This document shows, piece by piece, positions 15,624-24,227 of a stretch of DNA of 64,000 nucleotides. Below the pieces are notes generated by a model, which ran no database searches, was not told the origin of the DNA, and worked only from the letters and a program-made list of their open reading frames with translations. The stretch's first letter is position 1; each line of letters opens with the position of its first letter. The DNA lies in NCBI GenBank assembly GCA_023402395.1, contig JAEYGI010000040.1, positions 62,001-126,000 of the forward strand, given 5' to 3'. This DNA comes from Bacillota bacterium (GTDB lineage: Bacteria > Bacillota > UBA4882 > UBA8346). The translations under genes were made by a program, and so were the position numbers.

Positions 15624-16799
15624 ATGGAATTTTCTTCCGATCAACGCGAAGCCATTAAAACAGCCTTAACCAATTCAGTGTCAATTATTACCGGTCCTCC
15701 CGGTTCGGGCAAGTCGTTTACTTTGCTTGGAATCGCTGAATTGTATAAACAGCTTTATCCCAACAATTACATTTACCTCGCCGCTCCAACCGGTCGCGCC
15801 GCCAAGCGAATGAGCGAGGCAACCCGGAAAGACGCCAAGACGATTCACCGGTTACTCCGCTACAGTCCGATGATTGGCGGCTTCGAACACGATGCGGATA
15901 ACCCGCTTTATAGTCCGGGGCTCCTTATCGTTGATGAAAGCAGCATGATTGACATCGAATTGATGGCCGATTTGCTGGCGGCGGTGGACGACGGTCTGCA
16001 AGTGGTCTTTGTGGGCGACGTGGATCAGCTTCCTTCGGTGGGGCCGGGCTCGGTCCTGCGGGATATGATCGCCAGTGAGGTTGTCCCAACCGTCCGGCTC
16101 CGGTTCAACTATCGGCAGGCGAGGGGATCGAAAATCGCAGAGTATGCAAATCTGGTTTGCCAAGGGATTATCCCGCCGCTGCAATCCGATGGGGATTTCG
16201 AGTTTATCGAAATCGACGAAGCGGGCAAGGCTGTCGAGGTTATCCTGGGACTGGTCCGGGACGCTATGGCAAATGGTTACGGCGTGATGGACTTTCAAGT
16301 CCTGGCCCCGATGCGGCGCGGCGACTCCGGAGTCAAGGCATTGAATGAGGCCGTTCGCGAACTGGTCAACCCGGACAGCCCCGACAAACCAAGCTTAGGC
16401 AGTTACCGGCTCGGGGATAAAGTTATGGCTATCAAAAACAATTATCAATTAGGCGTGTTCAACGGCGACTTAGGGCAGGTGGTCGCCATTCAACGGGGAA
16501 CGCTGACGGTTGACTTTGGGGACGGAAAAGTTCTGTTTCGCCAGGATGATTTAGACCTTTTGACCCTAGCTTATGCCAGCACCATACATAAATCGCAGGG
16601 CTCGGAGTTCCCGTTGGTGTTTATGCCGCTCACGTCCCAGCACTGGATCATGTTGCAACGCAATTTGTTATATACCGGGATGACTCGGGCGAAGCGGCGG
16701 CTGGTGTTGGTGGCGGACGAAAAATCGATTCGGCGGGCAGTCGGAAACAATGTGATTGAACGGCGGTTTTCGATGCTGGCGGAGAGAATTCGGAGGTAA
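15624..16799 (+). CDS. RecD2-like helicase, C-terminal ATPase half
   Basis: 391 residues. Superfamily 1B helicase motifs: QREAI and GPPGSGKS (Q motif and Walker A, residues 24-31), LLIVDESSMI (Walker B), FVGDVDQLPSVGPGSVL (motif III), LRFNYRQ (motif IV), STIHKSQGSEFP (motif V) and YTGMTRAKRRLVLV (motif VI). It begins exactly where the ATPase domain of intact RecD2 begins. It should work with the N-terminal half in trans. The family unwinds DNA 5' to 3'. Confidence 0.87.
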   Translation: MEFSSDQREAIKTALTNSVSIITGPPGSGKSFTLLGIAELYKQLYPNNYIYLAAPTGRAAKRMSEATRKDAKTIHRLLRYSPMIGGFEHDADNPLYSPGLLIVDESSMIDIELMADLLAAVDDGLQVVFVGDVDQLPSVGPGSVLRDMIASEVVPTVRLRFNYRQARGSKIAEYANLVCQGIIPPLQSDGDFEFIEIDEAGKAVEVILGLVRDAMANGYGVMDFQVLAPMRRGDSGVKALNEAVRELVNPDSPDKPSLGSYRLGDKVMAIKNNYQLGVFNGDLGQVVAIQRGTLTVDFGDGKVLFRQDDLDLLTLAYASTIHKSQGSEFPLVFMPLTSQHWIMLQRNLLYTGMTRAKRRLVLVADEKSIRRAVGNNVIERRFSMLAERIRR

Positions 16800-16803
16800 T
16801 GAA

Positions 16804-17166
16804 ATGCGCGAAATAATGCGTAAAATTAAATTCCGTGGTCAATACGCTGACCCAAGCAAAGAATGGGTTTACGGTGGATTAATGACCAATCCAAGAGGCC
16901 AAGTATTTATCGGGGATATGATGAAGGGGTGGAGCGTCATCCCTGAAACCGTGGGTCAGTTTACCGGCCTTCACGACAAGAACGGTAAGGAGATTTATGA
17001 GGGGGATATTATCAGAAATAGATGCGGTTTAGTTGCAATGGTTGAATTCATCGATTATGGATGGTATTACCATTGGAGTTCGGGGAGTGTTTATCCTTTT
17101 GGACAAGAAGTTGAGGTCATTGGCAACGCTTATGACAATCCGGAATTGCTAAAGATTGAATATTGA
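16804..17166 (+). CDS. YopX family protein
   Basis: 120 residues. KIKFRGQYADPSKEWVYG at the start, then FTGLHDKNGKEIYEGDII and VIGNAYDNPELL at the end are diagnostic of the YopX family, a small phage protein of unknown role common in Bacillota phages. GGAGGT precedes ATG 16804. Confidence 0.85.
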   Translation: MREIMRKIKFRGQYADPSKEWVYGGLMTNPRGQVFIGDMMKGWSVIPETVGQFTGLHDKNGKEIYEGDIIRNRCGLVAMVEFIDYGWYYHWSSGSVYPFGQEVEVIGNAYDNPELLKIEY

Positions 17167-17208
17167 TATTCAAAATCGGCTTGATTTACTTTCGGGGGAA
17201 TAAAAACA

Positions 17209-19665
17209 ATGGACAATTTTCAAATCGCAACAGGTAATGACCGATTAAACGATCTGTTATCACGGCTTCGCAACGTTAAAAATACCCCCAATGGTTGGCA
17301 AGCCAGTTGCCCGGCCCATGAGGATAAAACCGCTTCGTTATCTGTTTCTATCAGCGGGGATGGCGTGATTCTTGCCCATTGCCATGCGGGCTGTGATTTC
17401 AAATCAATCGCTCAGGCGTTGGGTATGGAATCACGCGATTTTTTCCCGCCAAAGCTCAAGGCGGTTGACGGTGGAAAGCCGCCAACGAAAAAGATTGTTG
17501 CCCGGTATGATTATCGGGACGAAAACGGCGATCTGCTATATCAAAAAATTCGCTATGAACCGAAGGAATTTCGCATCCGCCGAACGGACGGGGCCGGGGG
17601 ATGGCGTTGGAATTTAAGCGGGTGCCGCCGCGTCCTTTACCGGCTTCCGGAGTTAATCCAAGCGGTCAAAACCGGCGAAATGGTGTTTATCGTCGAGGGA
17701 GAAAAAGACGTTGAAACGCTGGTTGCCTGGGGGGTAATTGCCACTTGCAACTTTGACGGCGCTGGGAAATGGAATGAAAGTTACAACGGATATTTCATCG
17801 GCGCCACGGTGATTAACCTTCGGGACAACGATCTCCCCGGAGAAAAACACGGCAACCTAATCGGGGAAAATGTAAGCGGCCAAGCCGCCGTTTATAAATC
17901 AATTCTTCTGCCGGATTTGGCGGAACATGGCGATGTAACTGACTGGGTCAAAGCCGGAGGGACCAAGGAAAAGCTGCTGGAGATTGTCGCGGCCTCGCCG
18001 ATTTGGGAGCCGTCGCCGGATGGCCTTAGCATTCCAAAAGTTGCGCTAATATCGGATTCCATCCCGGATGTTCCGTTACCGCTTCGCAAGCCGCCGCTTT
18101 GGAATGTGGACAAAAAGGACGGGGTTTGGATTGAAAGCGATAAGGAAGGCCATATTTGTGCCTGCCCGGTGCCGGTTATTTTACATCGGCGGTTGCGAAA
18201 TATTGACTTGTTAACGGAGCGGATCGAGATTGCTTTATTCCGGGATGACCAATGGCGAAACCTGATCGCCGATTACTCAACGATATTTAACGCAACCAAC
18301 ATTATCGCGCTGGGGGAGCGGGGATTGCCTGTTTCCAGCACATCCGCGAAATATTTGGTGCAATACCTTACCAAGTTACAAGAGGCGAATTTAAACGCGA
18401 TTCCAACGGTCAATTCGGTATCCCGCATGGGCTGGGCAACGGATAAAAATTTTTTGCCGGGAGCGGAGGGAGATATTGTGTTAGACAGCGGCGATTTTCG
18501 TTCCACGGATTATTGTTCATCCGGCGACTTTGAAGTCTGGAAGGAGATTGTCGGGAAAATCCGCAATGATTTTCCATTTGGTAGGCTTTTTGTATCGGCC
18601 GGGTTTGCCGCGCCATTATTAAAGCTATTGAGCCAACGGGTATTTGTGATTCATTTATGGGGGCCGAGCAAAGGCGGAAAAACGGCGGCATTAAAGGCGG
18701 CGCTCAGTATTTGGGGTGACCCGGATGAACTGATCGTTAACTTCAATTCGACCAAGGTTGGCCTGGAGCGATTGGCAAGTTACCACTGTGATCTGCCGTT
18801 GGGTATCGATGAACGCCAAGCGGTTGGGGACAAGCAGGGATTTTTGGAAGGCTTAGTTTATCTGCTCGGATTGGGGAAAGGGAAGACCAGGGGCGCGAAG
18901 TCCGGAGGGCTTCAAGCCACGTTGAGTTGGCGGACGATTGCCTTAACCACTGGGGAAGAACCAATCTCTTCGGAATCCTCCACGGCGGGCATTCATACCA
19001 GGGTGATTGAACTGTATGGACAGCCGATTAACGATGAAGACTTCTCGCGAAGTGTCCATGTTAGACTGGCGGGCAATTTTGGATTTGCTGGGGAGAAGTA
19101 TATTAAACGGCTGATTGAATGCGACAAGGCAGATTTGAGAAAAAAATATGAAGCCATTGTTAGCCGGTTGGCAGCGGAAAACCAAGATAAGATTGCCAGT
19201 CATATTCCGGCGTTAGCGACGATTACCATTGCGGATTATCTTTCCAGTATGTGGATTTGGGGGTTGAGTGAAGAAGAGGCGCTTTTGCAGGCAATCGCGA
19301 TGGCGAAAAACATTGCTGCAAAGTTTGCCACAGCATCCGAGGCCGACGATTCAAACCGGGCCTATGACTATTTGATGTCGCAGTTTATGCAGAATAACAG
19401 GCATTTCTCTGATAACGGGTTTGAAGATAAGTATGGCTTTCATGATGCAACAGCGATTTATTTTTACCCTCATATTTTCAACGAATTCATGGAAAAGGGA
19501 GGATTTAACCCAATTCGGATTTTGCGGGATTGGGCGGAGCAGGGAATAGTTGAAGCAAGCATTATAGGAAATAAACGTCGGCTAAAGGTGAGAAAGACGG
19601 ACCCATATATGAAAATGCAAGCGTTTTTTGTGGCGGTTAAAAAGAAAGCAGTCCCTTGCGAGTGA
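17209..19665 (+). CDS. Phage primase-helicase (zinc finger, TOPRIM, DUF927 ATPase)
   Basis: 818 residues. N-terminal zinc-binding motif Cys34/His37/Cys58/Cys62 (SCPAHEDKTASL, CHAGC) as in DnaG-type primases; a TOPRIM-like region near residues 158-210 (FIVEGEKD, INLRDNDLPG); then a DUF927 ATPase with Walker A WGPSKGGKTA near residue 485, LPLGIDE and TTGEEPISS. It should synthesise primers and/or unwind DNA at the phage origin. The candidate origin overlaps its 3' end and continues downstream, supporting a replication role. GGGGGAA is the likely ribosome site. Confidence 0.85.
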   Translation: MDNFQIATGNDRLNDLLSRLRNVKNTPNGWQASCPAHEDKTASLSVSISGDGVILAHCHAGCDFKSIAQALGMESRDFFPPKLKAVDGGKPPTKKIVARYDYRDENGDLLYQKIRYEPKEFRIRRTDGAGGWRWNLSGCRRVLYRLPELIQAVKTGEMVFIVEGEKDVETLVAWGVIATCNFDGAGKWNESYNGYFIGATVINLRDNDLPGEKHGNLIGENVSGQAAVYKSILLPDLAEHGDVTDWVKAGGTKEKLLEIVAASPIWEPSPDGLSIPKVALISDSIPDVPLPLRKPPLWNVDKKDGVWIESDKEGHICACPVPVILHRRLRNIDLLTERIEIALFRDDQWRNLIADYSTIFNATNIIALGERGLPVSSTSAKYLVQYLTKLQEANLNAIPTVNSVSRMGWATDKNFLPGAEGDIVLDSGDFRSTDYCSSGDFEVWKEIVGKIRNDFPFGRLFVSAGFAAPLLKLLSQRVFVIHLWGPSKGGKTAALKAALSIWGDPDELIVNFNSTKVGLERLASYHCDLPLGIDERQAVGDKQGFLEGLVYLLGLGKGKTRGAKSGGLQATLSWRTIALTTGEEPISSESSTAGIHTRVIELYGQPINDEDFSRSVHVRLAGNFGFAGEKYIKRLIECDKADLRKKYEAIVSRLAAENQDKIASHIPALATITIADYLSSMWIWGLSEEEALLQAIAMAKNIAAKFATASEADDSNRAYDYLMSQFMQNNRHFSDNGFEDKYGFHDATAIYFYPHIFNEFMEKGGFNPIRILRDWAEQGIVEASIIGNKRRLKVRKTDPYMKMQAFFVAVKKKAVPCE

Positions 19666-19979
19666 TCTAAGTGATCTAGAGTGATCTAGAAAGTGATCTA
19701 GTTAATAATGTTGATTTATCAATGAAAAGTATATCTATTAGATCACTAGATCACTAAATATTAAAACATATGTCGTATGCGCGAGATAATGCAATCAAGA
19801 TCATGTATGTATTTTAATACAAACAAAATTATGTGTGTATGCGATCTATAAAAAGTTTTGTGTGTATTTTTTGAAAAACGGTGATCTAGTGATCTGAAAC
19901 ATTGCAAATGATTGATACTATTGGCTTTTTTCTTGGATCACTCGCAGATCACCAAGATCACTCTTGATAAAAGTGATCT
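19662..19979. repeat. Iteron cluster, candidate phage replication origin
   Basis: Eleven exact copies of GTGATCT in both orientations: direct at 19662, 19671, 19681, 19693, 19881, 19889 and 19973; inverted (AGATCAC) at 19740, 19748, 19946 and 19955. A twelfth with one mismatch is near 19935. Between the groups is an AT-rich stretch (19700-19880) with repeated TATGTGTGT/GTGTGTAT motifs. The layout, right after the primase gene, fits iterons around an AT-rich unwinding element. No gene lies between 19666 and 20001. Confidence 0.7.
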
Positions 19980-20001
19980 TTACGGAAGGAGGGATGTATT
20001 G

Positions 20002-20412
20002 ATGGATGACTGGGAGCAAGTTTTAGCAAACGCATGGCAGAAAAGCGATACAGGCGATACGGTTTCGAAGAATCCCGAAGTTTTTTCCCTTGACCCCCGT
20101 CCCGACCTAAGCCGCGACACGATTCCATGGCAGCAGATGCTGGCAAGCGCCCAAGACCGTGACCCGAGCGGGGAGTTATACGCCGCCTTGCTCTATATGA
20201 GAACGAAAGGGACGCTGTTTATCCGGGTTCCGAAGGAGGGGGCGGCAAACGGAGCGGGCGACGCGGGCAAGAAATATGCTTGCATCCTCCGGCCCCATAT
20301 TGACCCGGCCGGGAACGCCGGATGGGCAAGCGTTGAGGAATACGAACGGGAGAAGCGCAAGGTATTAGATCCAGTAAGGGATAGGTTGATTGAGTTGTTG
20401 AAAATAATGTAA
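20002..20412 (+). CDS. Hypothetical phage replication-region protein
   Basis: 136 residues. No domain recognised; contains QQMLASAQDRDPSGELYAAL and a long C-terminal helix (VEEYEREKRKVLDPVRDRLIE in part). The start at 20002 follows GGAAGGAGGG. It follows the iteron cluster and precedes the resolvase gene. Confidence 0.55.
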   Translation: MDDWEQVLANAWQKSDTGDTVSKNPEVFSLDPRPDLSRDTIPWQQMLASAQDRDPSGELYAALLYMRTKGTLFIRVPKEGAANGAGDAGKKYACILRPHIDPAGNAGWASVEEYEREKRKVLDPVRDRLIELLKIM

Positions 20413-20426
20413 CTGCGGAGGATATC

Positions 20427-21047
20427 ATGACAAAATCAAACAACAACGGCATGTACTTTATAGGCATTGATCCCAGTTTGACCGCTACAGCGATTGTAAG
20501 CGTTGACGAAGAGGGAAAACTGGTTCGCTCTCATGTGGTTCCAACTCAAAAGTTAATTGGGCCGAAACGGCTGATAAGCATTAAGAACGCGGTATTGACC
20601 GAGTTGTGTAATTTACCAGTCCCCGTGGAATTTGTTTGCGTCCCTATGAAGCTTATTTGCATTGAGCATTACGCCATGGGGGCCAAATTTGGCCGGGAAG
20701 CAGCCGGAGAACTGGGCGGAGTGCTCCGAGTCATGATGTTCGAAAATGGATTCGAATATTACGAAGTCCCGCCGCTCCGGCTTAAACAGTTTGCCACTGG
20801 AGAAGGGTCCGCCGAAAAGGATCATATCCTCCTGTCCATCTACAAGAAGTGGGGCATTGAGTTTGACAAAAACGATGAGGCCGACGCGTTTGTATTGGCG
20901 CAGATGGCGCGGGCGATTTATTTGACTCAATGCGGGAATGACAAAGAAAAAGAAAAGCTTAAATTGACCGCGTATGAGCGGAAAGTCATTGGAAACATTT
21001 TGAATCCGGAGAAGCCGAAGAAGGATGGGAAGAAGGTGGCGCGATGA
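20427..21047 (+). CDS. RuvC-like Holliday junction resolvase
   Basis: 206 residues. RNase H-like fold signatures with acidic residues in place: FIGIDPSLTATAIV (Asp15), LICIEHYAMG (Glu80) and KNDEADAFVLAQM (Asp150, Asp153). These match RuvC-type resolvases of Bacillota phages, which resolve branched replication or recombination DNA before packaging. GGAGG lies seven bases before ATG. The stop overlaps the next start. Confidence 0.85.
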   Translation: MTKSNNNGMYFIGIDPSLTATAIVSVDEEGKLVRSHVVPTQKLIGPKRLISIKNAVLTELCNLPVPVEFVCVPMKLICIEHYAMGAKFGREAAGELGGVLRVMMFENGFEYYEVPPLRLKQFATGEGSAEKDHILLSIYKKWGIEFDKNDEADAFVLAQMARAIYLTQCGNDKEKEKLKLTAYERKVIGNILNPEKPKKDGKKVAR

Positions 21048-21496
21048 ACCAGAAAAAGAACCGGAAAAAGCTCTACATTGCCGTCGATTTCGATGGGACC
21101 ATCGTCCGGAATAAGTGGCCGGAGATTGGGCCGTTTCGTTGGATGGCAAGGCCGGTTTTGCGATGGATGAAGCGGCGGGGGCATTGTTTGATACTTTACA
21201 CATGCCGGGAATGTAATCTAAAACTATGCGGGGTAGAAAACGAATGTTGCATATGTAACGAATGCCTATTATGCGATGCAATATCGGCAATGGAGAAAAT
21301 CGGAATATCCTTCGACCACATCAACGAGAACGCCCCAGAGCGCACCCAATTGTATAGCGGGGATTGCCGCAAAATCAGCGCCGATTGGTACATTGACGAT
21401 TTGGCCGGGTTTCTGGGATGGTGGTCGGTGCCGATTATCGTTTGGTGGCTTGAACGGAAGGGAATAAAATCGCGGAGGAACAGGGAAAATGAATAA
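21044..21496 (+). CDS. HAD-like phosphatase
   Basis: 150 residues. AVDFDGTIV (Asp15, Asp17) is the HAD motif I, LILYTCRE motif II and ADWYIDDLAGF the motif IV acidic pair. A Cys-rich insert (CGVENECCICNECLLC) follows motif II and is unusual for this family; it may bind metal or be a cap. Substrate unknown. Confidence 0.75.
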   Translation: MNQKKNRKKLYIAVDFDGTIVRNKWPEIGPFRWMARPVLRWMKRRGHCLILYTCRECNLKLCGVENECCICNECLLCDAISAMEKIGISFDHINENAPERTQLYSGDCRKISADWYIDDLAGFLGWWSVPIIVWWLERKGIKSRRNRENE

Positions 21497-22025
21497 ACAA
21501 AAGGCAGCGAACGGGACCGAGGAGATCATAAAGCAATTCGTTACTGAACTGAAACGGGAAAGGCTGGTCAAGGAAAAACGGTCAAACACCTTTCAGAAAA
21601 CGGAGCAGCTTTTATATCGGTACAATGAATTCACCGAGGCCATTGCGGTCAAAGAGAACCAGATCCGGGAATTGAGGTTTTATGGGCTCCCCAAGCAGAG
21701 CAAGTCCATCACTAAGTATGGAGCCGGGAGCGGAGAGGTTAAGACCGAAAACGAAAAGCTGGAAGAGAAAATCCGGCTCATTGAAAGCGCCATTGATGAT
21801 ACCCGGCAGTATATCCGAATTATCGATGACGCCCTGGGGAACTTGGCCGGTGATCGGTTCTATGAAATCATCCCTATGAAGTATTTTAAGGGCATGACCC
21901 ACGAGGAGATCGGAATTCATTTCGAGGTTGATTCCTCTACAGTTACCAGGAATAAAAACCGATTAGTGAAAAGGCTGTCAATTCAACTGTTTCCGAGTGA
22001 GGTCATAAACGAAATGATGTCGTAA
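21489..22025 (+). CDS. Sigma-70 region 4-like / ArpU-type late transcription regulator
   Basis: 178 residues. Long helical N-terminus (KRERLVKEKRSNTFQKTEQL) and a C-terminal sigma-region-4 HTH (MTHEEIGIHFEVDSSTVTRNKNRLVKRL, seen around residues 132-160). Proteins of this type sit just before the small terminase gene in Bacillota phages and switch on late genes. The repeat-bearing promoter starting 14 bases after its stop is a likely target. Confidence 0.72.
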   Translation: MNKQKAANGTEEIIKQFVTELKRERLVKEKRSNTFQKTEQLLYRYNEFTEAIAVKENQIRELRFYGLPKQSKSITKYGAGSGEVKTENEKLEEKIRLIESAIDDTRQYIRIIDDALGNLAGDRFYEIIPMKYFKGMTHEEIGIHFEVDSSTVTRNKNRLVKRLSIQLFPSEVINEMMS

Positions 22026-22038
22026 GATAAAAATAAAT

Positions 22039-22069
22039 GCACAATCGGCGCACAATTGGCGCATAATCG
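22039..22069. repeat. Three 9-bp direct repeats at 11-bp spacing, candidate late-activator sites
   Basis: GCACAATCG (22039-22047), GCACAATTG (22050-22058) and GCATAATCG (22061-22069). They are spaced by exactly 11 bp, one helical turn, and end seven bases before the -35 box of the late promoter. Confidence 0.7.
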
Positions 22070-22075
22070 ATGCTA

Positions 22076-22104
22076 TTTACAATGCAAAGTCAAGGGGTTA
22101 TAAT
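22076..22104 (+). promoter_or_regulatory. Late-gene promoter
   Basis: TTTACA (22076-22081), 17-base spacer, TATAAT (22099-22104). It is the only good promoter seen ahead of the packaging and morphogenesis operon. Confidence 0.7.
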
Positions 22105-22132
22105 TTGTATAAGAGAAATTATGAGTTGAGAG

Positions 22133-22163
22133 AGAACCGCCTATTATGGGGCGGTTCTTTTTC
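22133..22163 (+). terminator. Terminator/attenuator in the late leader
   Basis: AGAACCGCC (22133-22141) pairs with GGCGGTTCT (22150-22158), followed by TTTTTCT. It lies about 20 bases after the expected late transcription start, so late RNA must pass it; it could stop early transcripts or act as an attenuator. Confidence 0.7.
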
Positions 22164-22184
22164 TATTGAGAGGAGGTGATGATA

Positions 22185-22796
22185 TTGGCCAAGTCAAAGT
22201 ATCTGAAATTGACGGACAAACAGGAGAAATTTGTCCAAGAACTCATTGCAGGGAAATCCCAACGGGCGGCGTATCGTGAAGCCTATCCAAAAAGCATTGA
22301 TTGGGTTGATAGCGCTGTTGATACCCAGGCAAGCATACTGTTTAAAAATCCCAAGGTGCTAGAAAGGTACAATAAAATCCATGACCGCTTAATCAAAGAG
22401 GCCGAGGACGAATGTATCATCTCCGCCAAGGAAGTCTTGCGGGAACTGAAGCGGATTGGCTTTGCCGATATCAAAGACTTCCTTTCCTACCGAACCGCGA
22501 AAACTGTCGCTGGGGTTGACAAAGAAACCGGGGAGCCAATCCTCGACTATTCGCCTATCATCGAGCTAGTTAACAGCGAATCCGTTGATGGCAAGGTAAT
22601 CCAAGAGGTATCCATTAATGAAAAAGGCAAGTTTACCTTTAAGCTGTACGATAAGCTTTCGGCCTTGGATAAGATAGGCCAACACCTGGGCATGTTTACC
22701 AAGAAAATCGAGGTTAGCGGCAACTTGAATAATCCCTATGAAGGCTTAACAACCGAAGAACTGAAGCGGCTGGCTAACAGCGGCAATGACGGTTAA
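22185..22796 (+). CDS. terS: Terminase small subunit
   Basis: 203 residues from TTG 22185. KLTDKQEKFVQELIAGKSQRAAYREAYP is the DNA-binding start typical of Terminase_2 small subunits, followed by DSAVDTQASILFKNPKV. GAGGAGGTG sits eight bases before TTG 22185, which is why this start is preferred over GTG 22176 or ATG 22179, both of which overlap the ribosome site. It recognises pac/cos DNA and recruits the large subunit. Confidence 0.88.
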   Translation: MAKSKYLKLTDKQEKFVQELIAGKSQRAAYREAYPKSIDWVDSAVDTQASILFKNPKVLERYNKIHDRLIKEAEDECIISAKEVLRELKRIGFADIKDFLSYRTAKTVAGVDKETGEPILDYSPIIELVNSESVDGKVIQEVSINEKGKFTFKLYDKLSALDKIGQHLGMFTKKIEVSGNLNNPYEGLTTEELKRLANSGNDG

Positions 22797-24213
22797 GATG
22801 ACGGCTAAGATGGACAAAGAATTAATCAAACTAGGGGCCAGGATAGAACTTGCCAAGCGCGAGTTCTTTTTTTATTGCAATCTCAAGGCCCCTACCTTTT
22901 ACAAGCCGGATCGGGAATACCTCGTTTCCCTGTGCAATGAGCTTCAGGCGTTTTATGAGAGCGACGACGAAATATTAATTATCAACGAGCCGCCTCGACA
23001 CGGAAAATCACGTACTGCCGGGTTATTGGTCGAATGGGTATTAGGCAAGAATCCCAAAGAAAAGATTATGACCGGCAGTTACAACGAACTGCTATCAACC
23101 ACATTTTCCAAGAACGTCCGCAACAGCATCCTGGAAATCAAGGCTGACCGATATAAGCCGGTTTTCTCGGATGTGTTCCCCGGCGTCAGCATCAAACGCG
23201 GCGACGGGGCGATGAACCTATGGAGCTTGGAAGGCGGCTATAACAACTATCTCGCCACTTCTCCCAGCGGCACGGCAACAGGCTTCGGCTGTACGCTGAT
23301 GATCATCGACGACCTAATCAAAAACGCGGAAGAAGCTTACAACGAGACTGTAAAGGAAAAGCACTGGGACTGGTTCACCAATACAATGCTTTCCCGGCTG
23401 GAGGAAGGCGGGAAAATCATCATTATCATGACCCGCTGGGCCAGTGATGACCTTGCGGGCCGAGCGTTACAGCATTACCGGGAGCAAGGGGCCAAGGTCC
23501 GGCATATTTGCATGAAGGCGCTGCAAGACGATGGAACCATGCTTTGCGAAGAAATATTAAGCCGGAAAAGCTATGAGGCCAAAAAGAAGGCCATGGGCGC
23601 GGATATCGCTTCGGCTAATTACCAGCAAGAGCCGATTGACCTGAAGGGCCGGTTATATAGTAGCTTTAAGACATATGAGCGGATTCCGGTTGATGCAAAT
23701 GGGAATCCGCTATTTACTTCTATCCGCAATTACACCGACACGGCGGACGAAGGCGATGATTACCTTTGCAGCATCGATTACGGCGTATACGCAGGGGAAG
23801 CCTACGTGCTTAATATTCTTTACACCAAAGCACCAATGGAAGAGACGGAACCAGCCACGGCCAAGATGCTGAACGATGACAAGGTGGACGTGGCGGACGT
23901 TGAGTCAAACAACGGAGGCCGGGGATTTGGCAGAGCCGTTGAGCGGATATTACGAAGCAAATATCGCAGCAACCGGACCCGAATCAACTCTTTCCATCAA
24001 AGCAAGAACAAGCAGGCCAGAATCCTTTCGAATGCAACCTGGGTTATGGATCACATTTATTTCCCGGTCAACTGGCGGGATAAGTGGCCGGAATATCATG
24101 ATGCAATGATTAAATATCAGCGCGAGGGCAAGAACAAGAATGATGATGCGCCGGATGCCACAACAGGAATCGCAGAAAAAATCGGCCAAGGCGATACATT
24201 CAGTTTTGATTAA
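22786..24213 (+). CDS. terL: Terminase large subunit
   Basis: 475 residues. ATPase: Walker A-like EPPRHGKSR near residue 68, Walker B LMIIDDLI, coupling motif IIIIMTRWASDD. C-terminal RNase H-like nuclease: CSIDYGVY, VESNNGGRGFGR and DDAPDATTG. It pumps DNA into the prohead and cuts it. The start overlaps the terS end by 11 bases; three ATGs (22786, 22798, 22810) are possible. Confidence 0.93.
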   Translation: MTVKMTAKMDKELIKLGARIELAKREFFFYCNLKAPTFYKPDREYLVSLCNELQAFYESDDEILIINEPPRHGKSRTAGLLVEWVLGKNPKEKIMTGSYNELLSTTFSKNVRNSILEIKADRYKPVFSDVFPGVSIKRGDGAMNLWSLEGGYNNYLATSPSGTATGFGCTLMIIDDLIKNAEEAYNETVKEKHWDWFTNTMLSRLEEGGKIIIIMTRWASDDLAGRALQHYREQGAKVRHICMKALQDDGTMLCEEILSRKSYEAKKKAMGADIASANYQQEPIDLKGRLYSSFKTYERIPVDANGNPLFTSIRNYTDTADEGDDYLCSIDYGVYAGEAYVLNILYTKAPMEETEPATAKMLNDDKVDVADVESNNGGRGFGRAVERILRSKYRSNRTRINSFHQSKNKQARILSNATWVMDHIYFPVNWRDKWPEYHDAMIKYQREGKNKNDDAPDATTGIAEKIGQGDTFSFD

Positions 24214-24227
24214 GGGGGTGATCAATT

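Noticed and set aside
15088..15626. Group I intron in recD2
   Set aside because: The HNH gene fills nearly all of the insert, leaving no room for an intron core. Both halves have their own stop and start.
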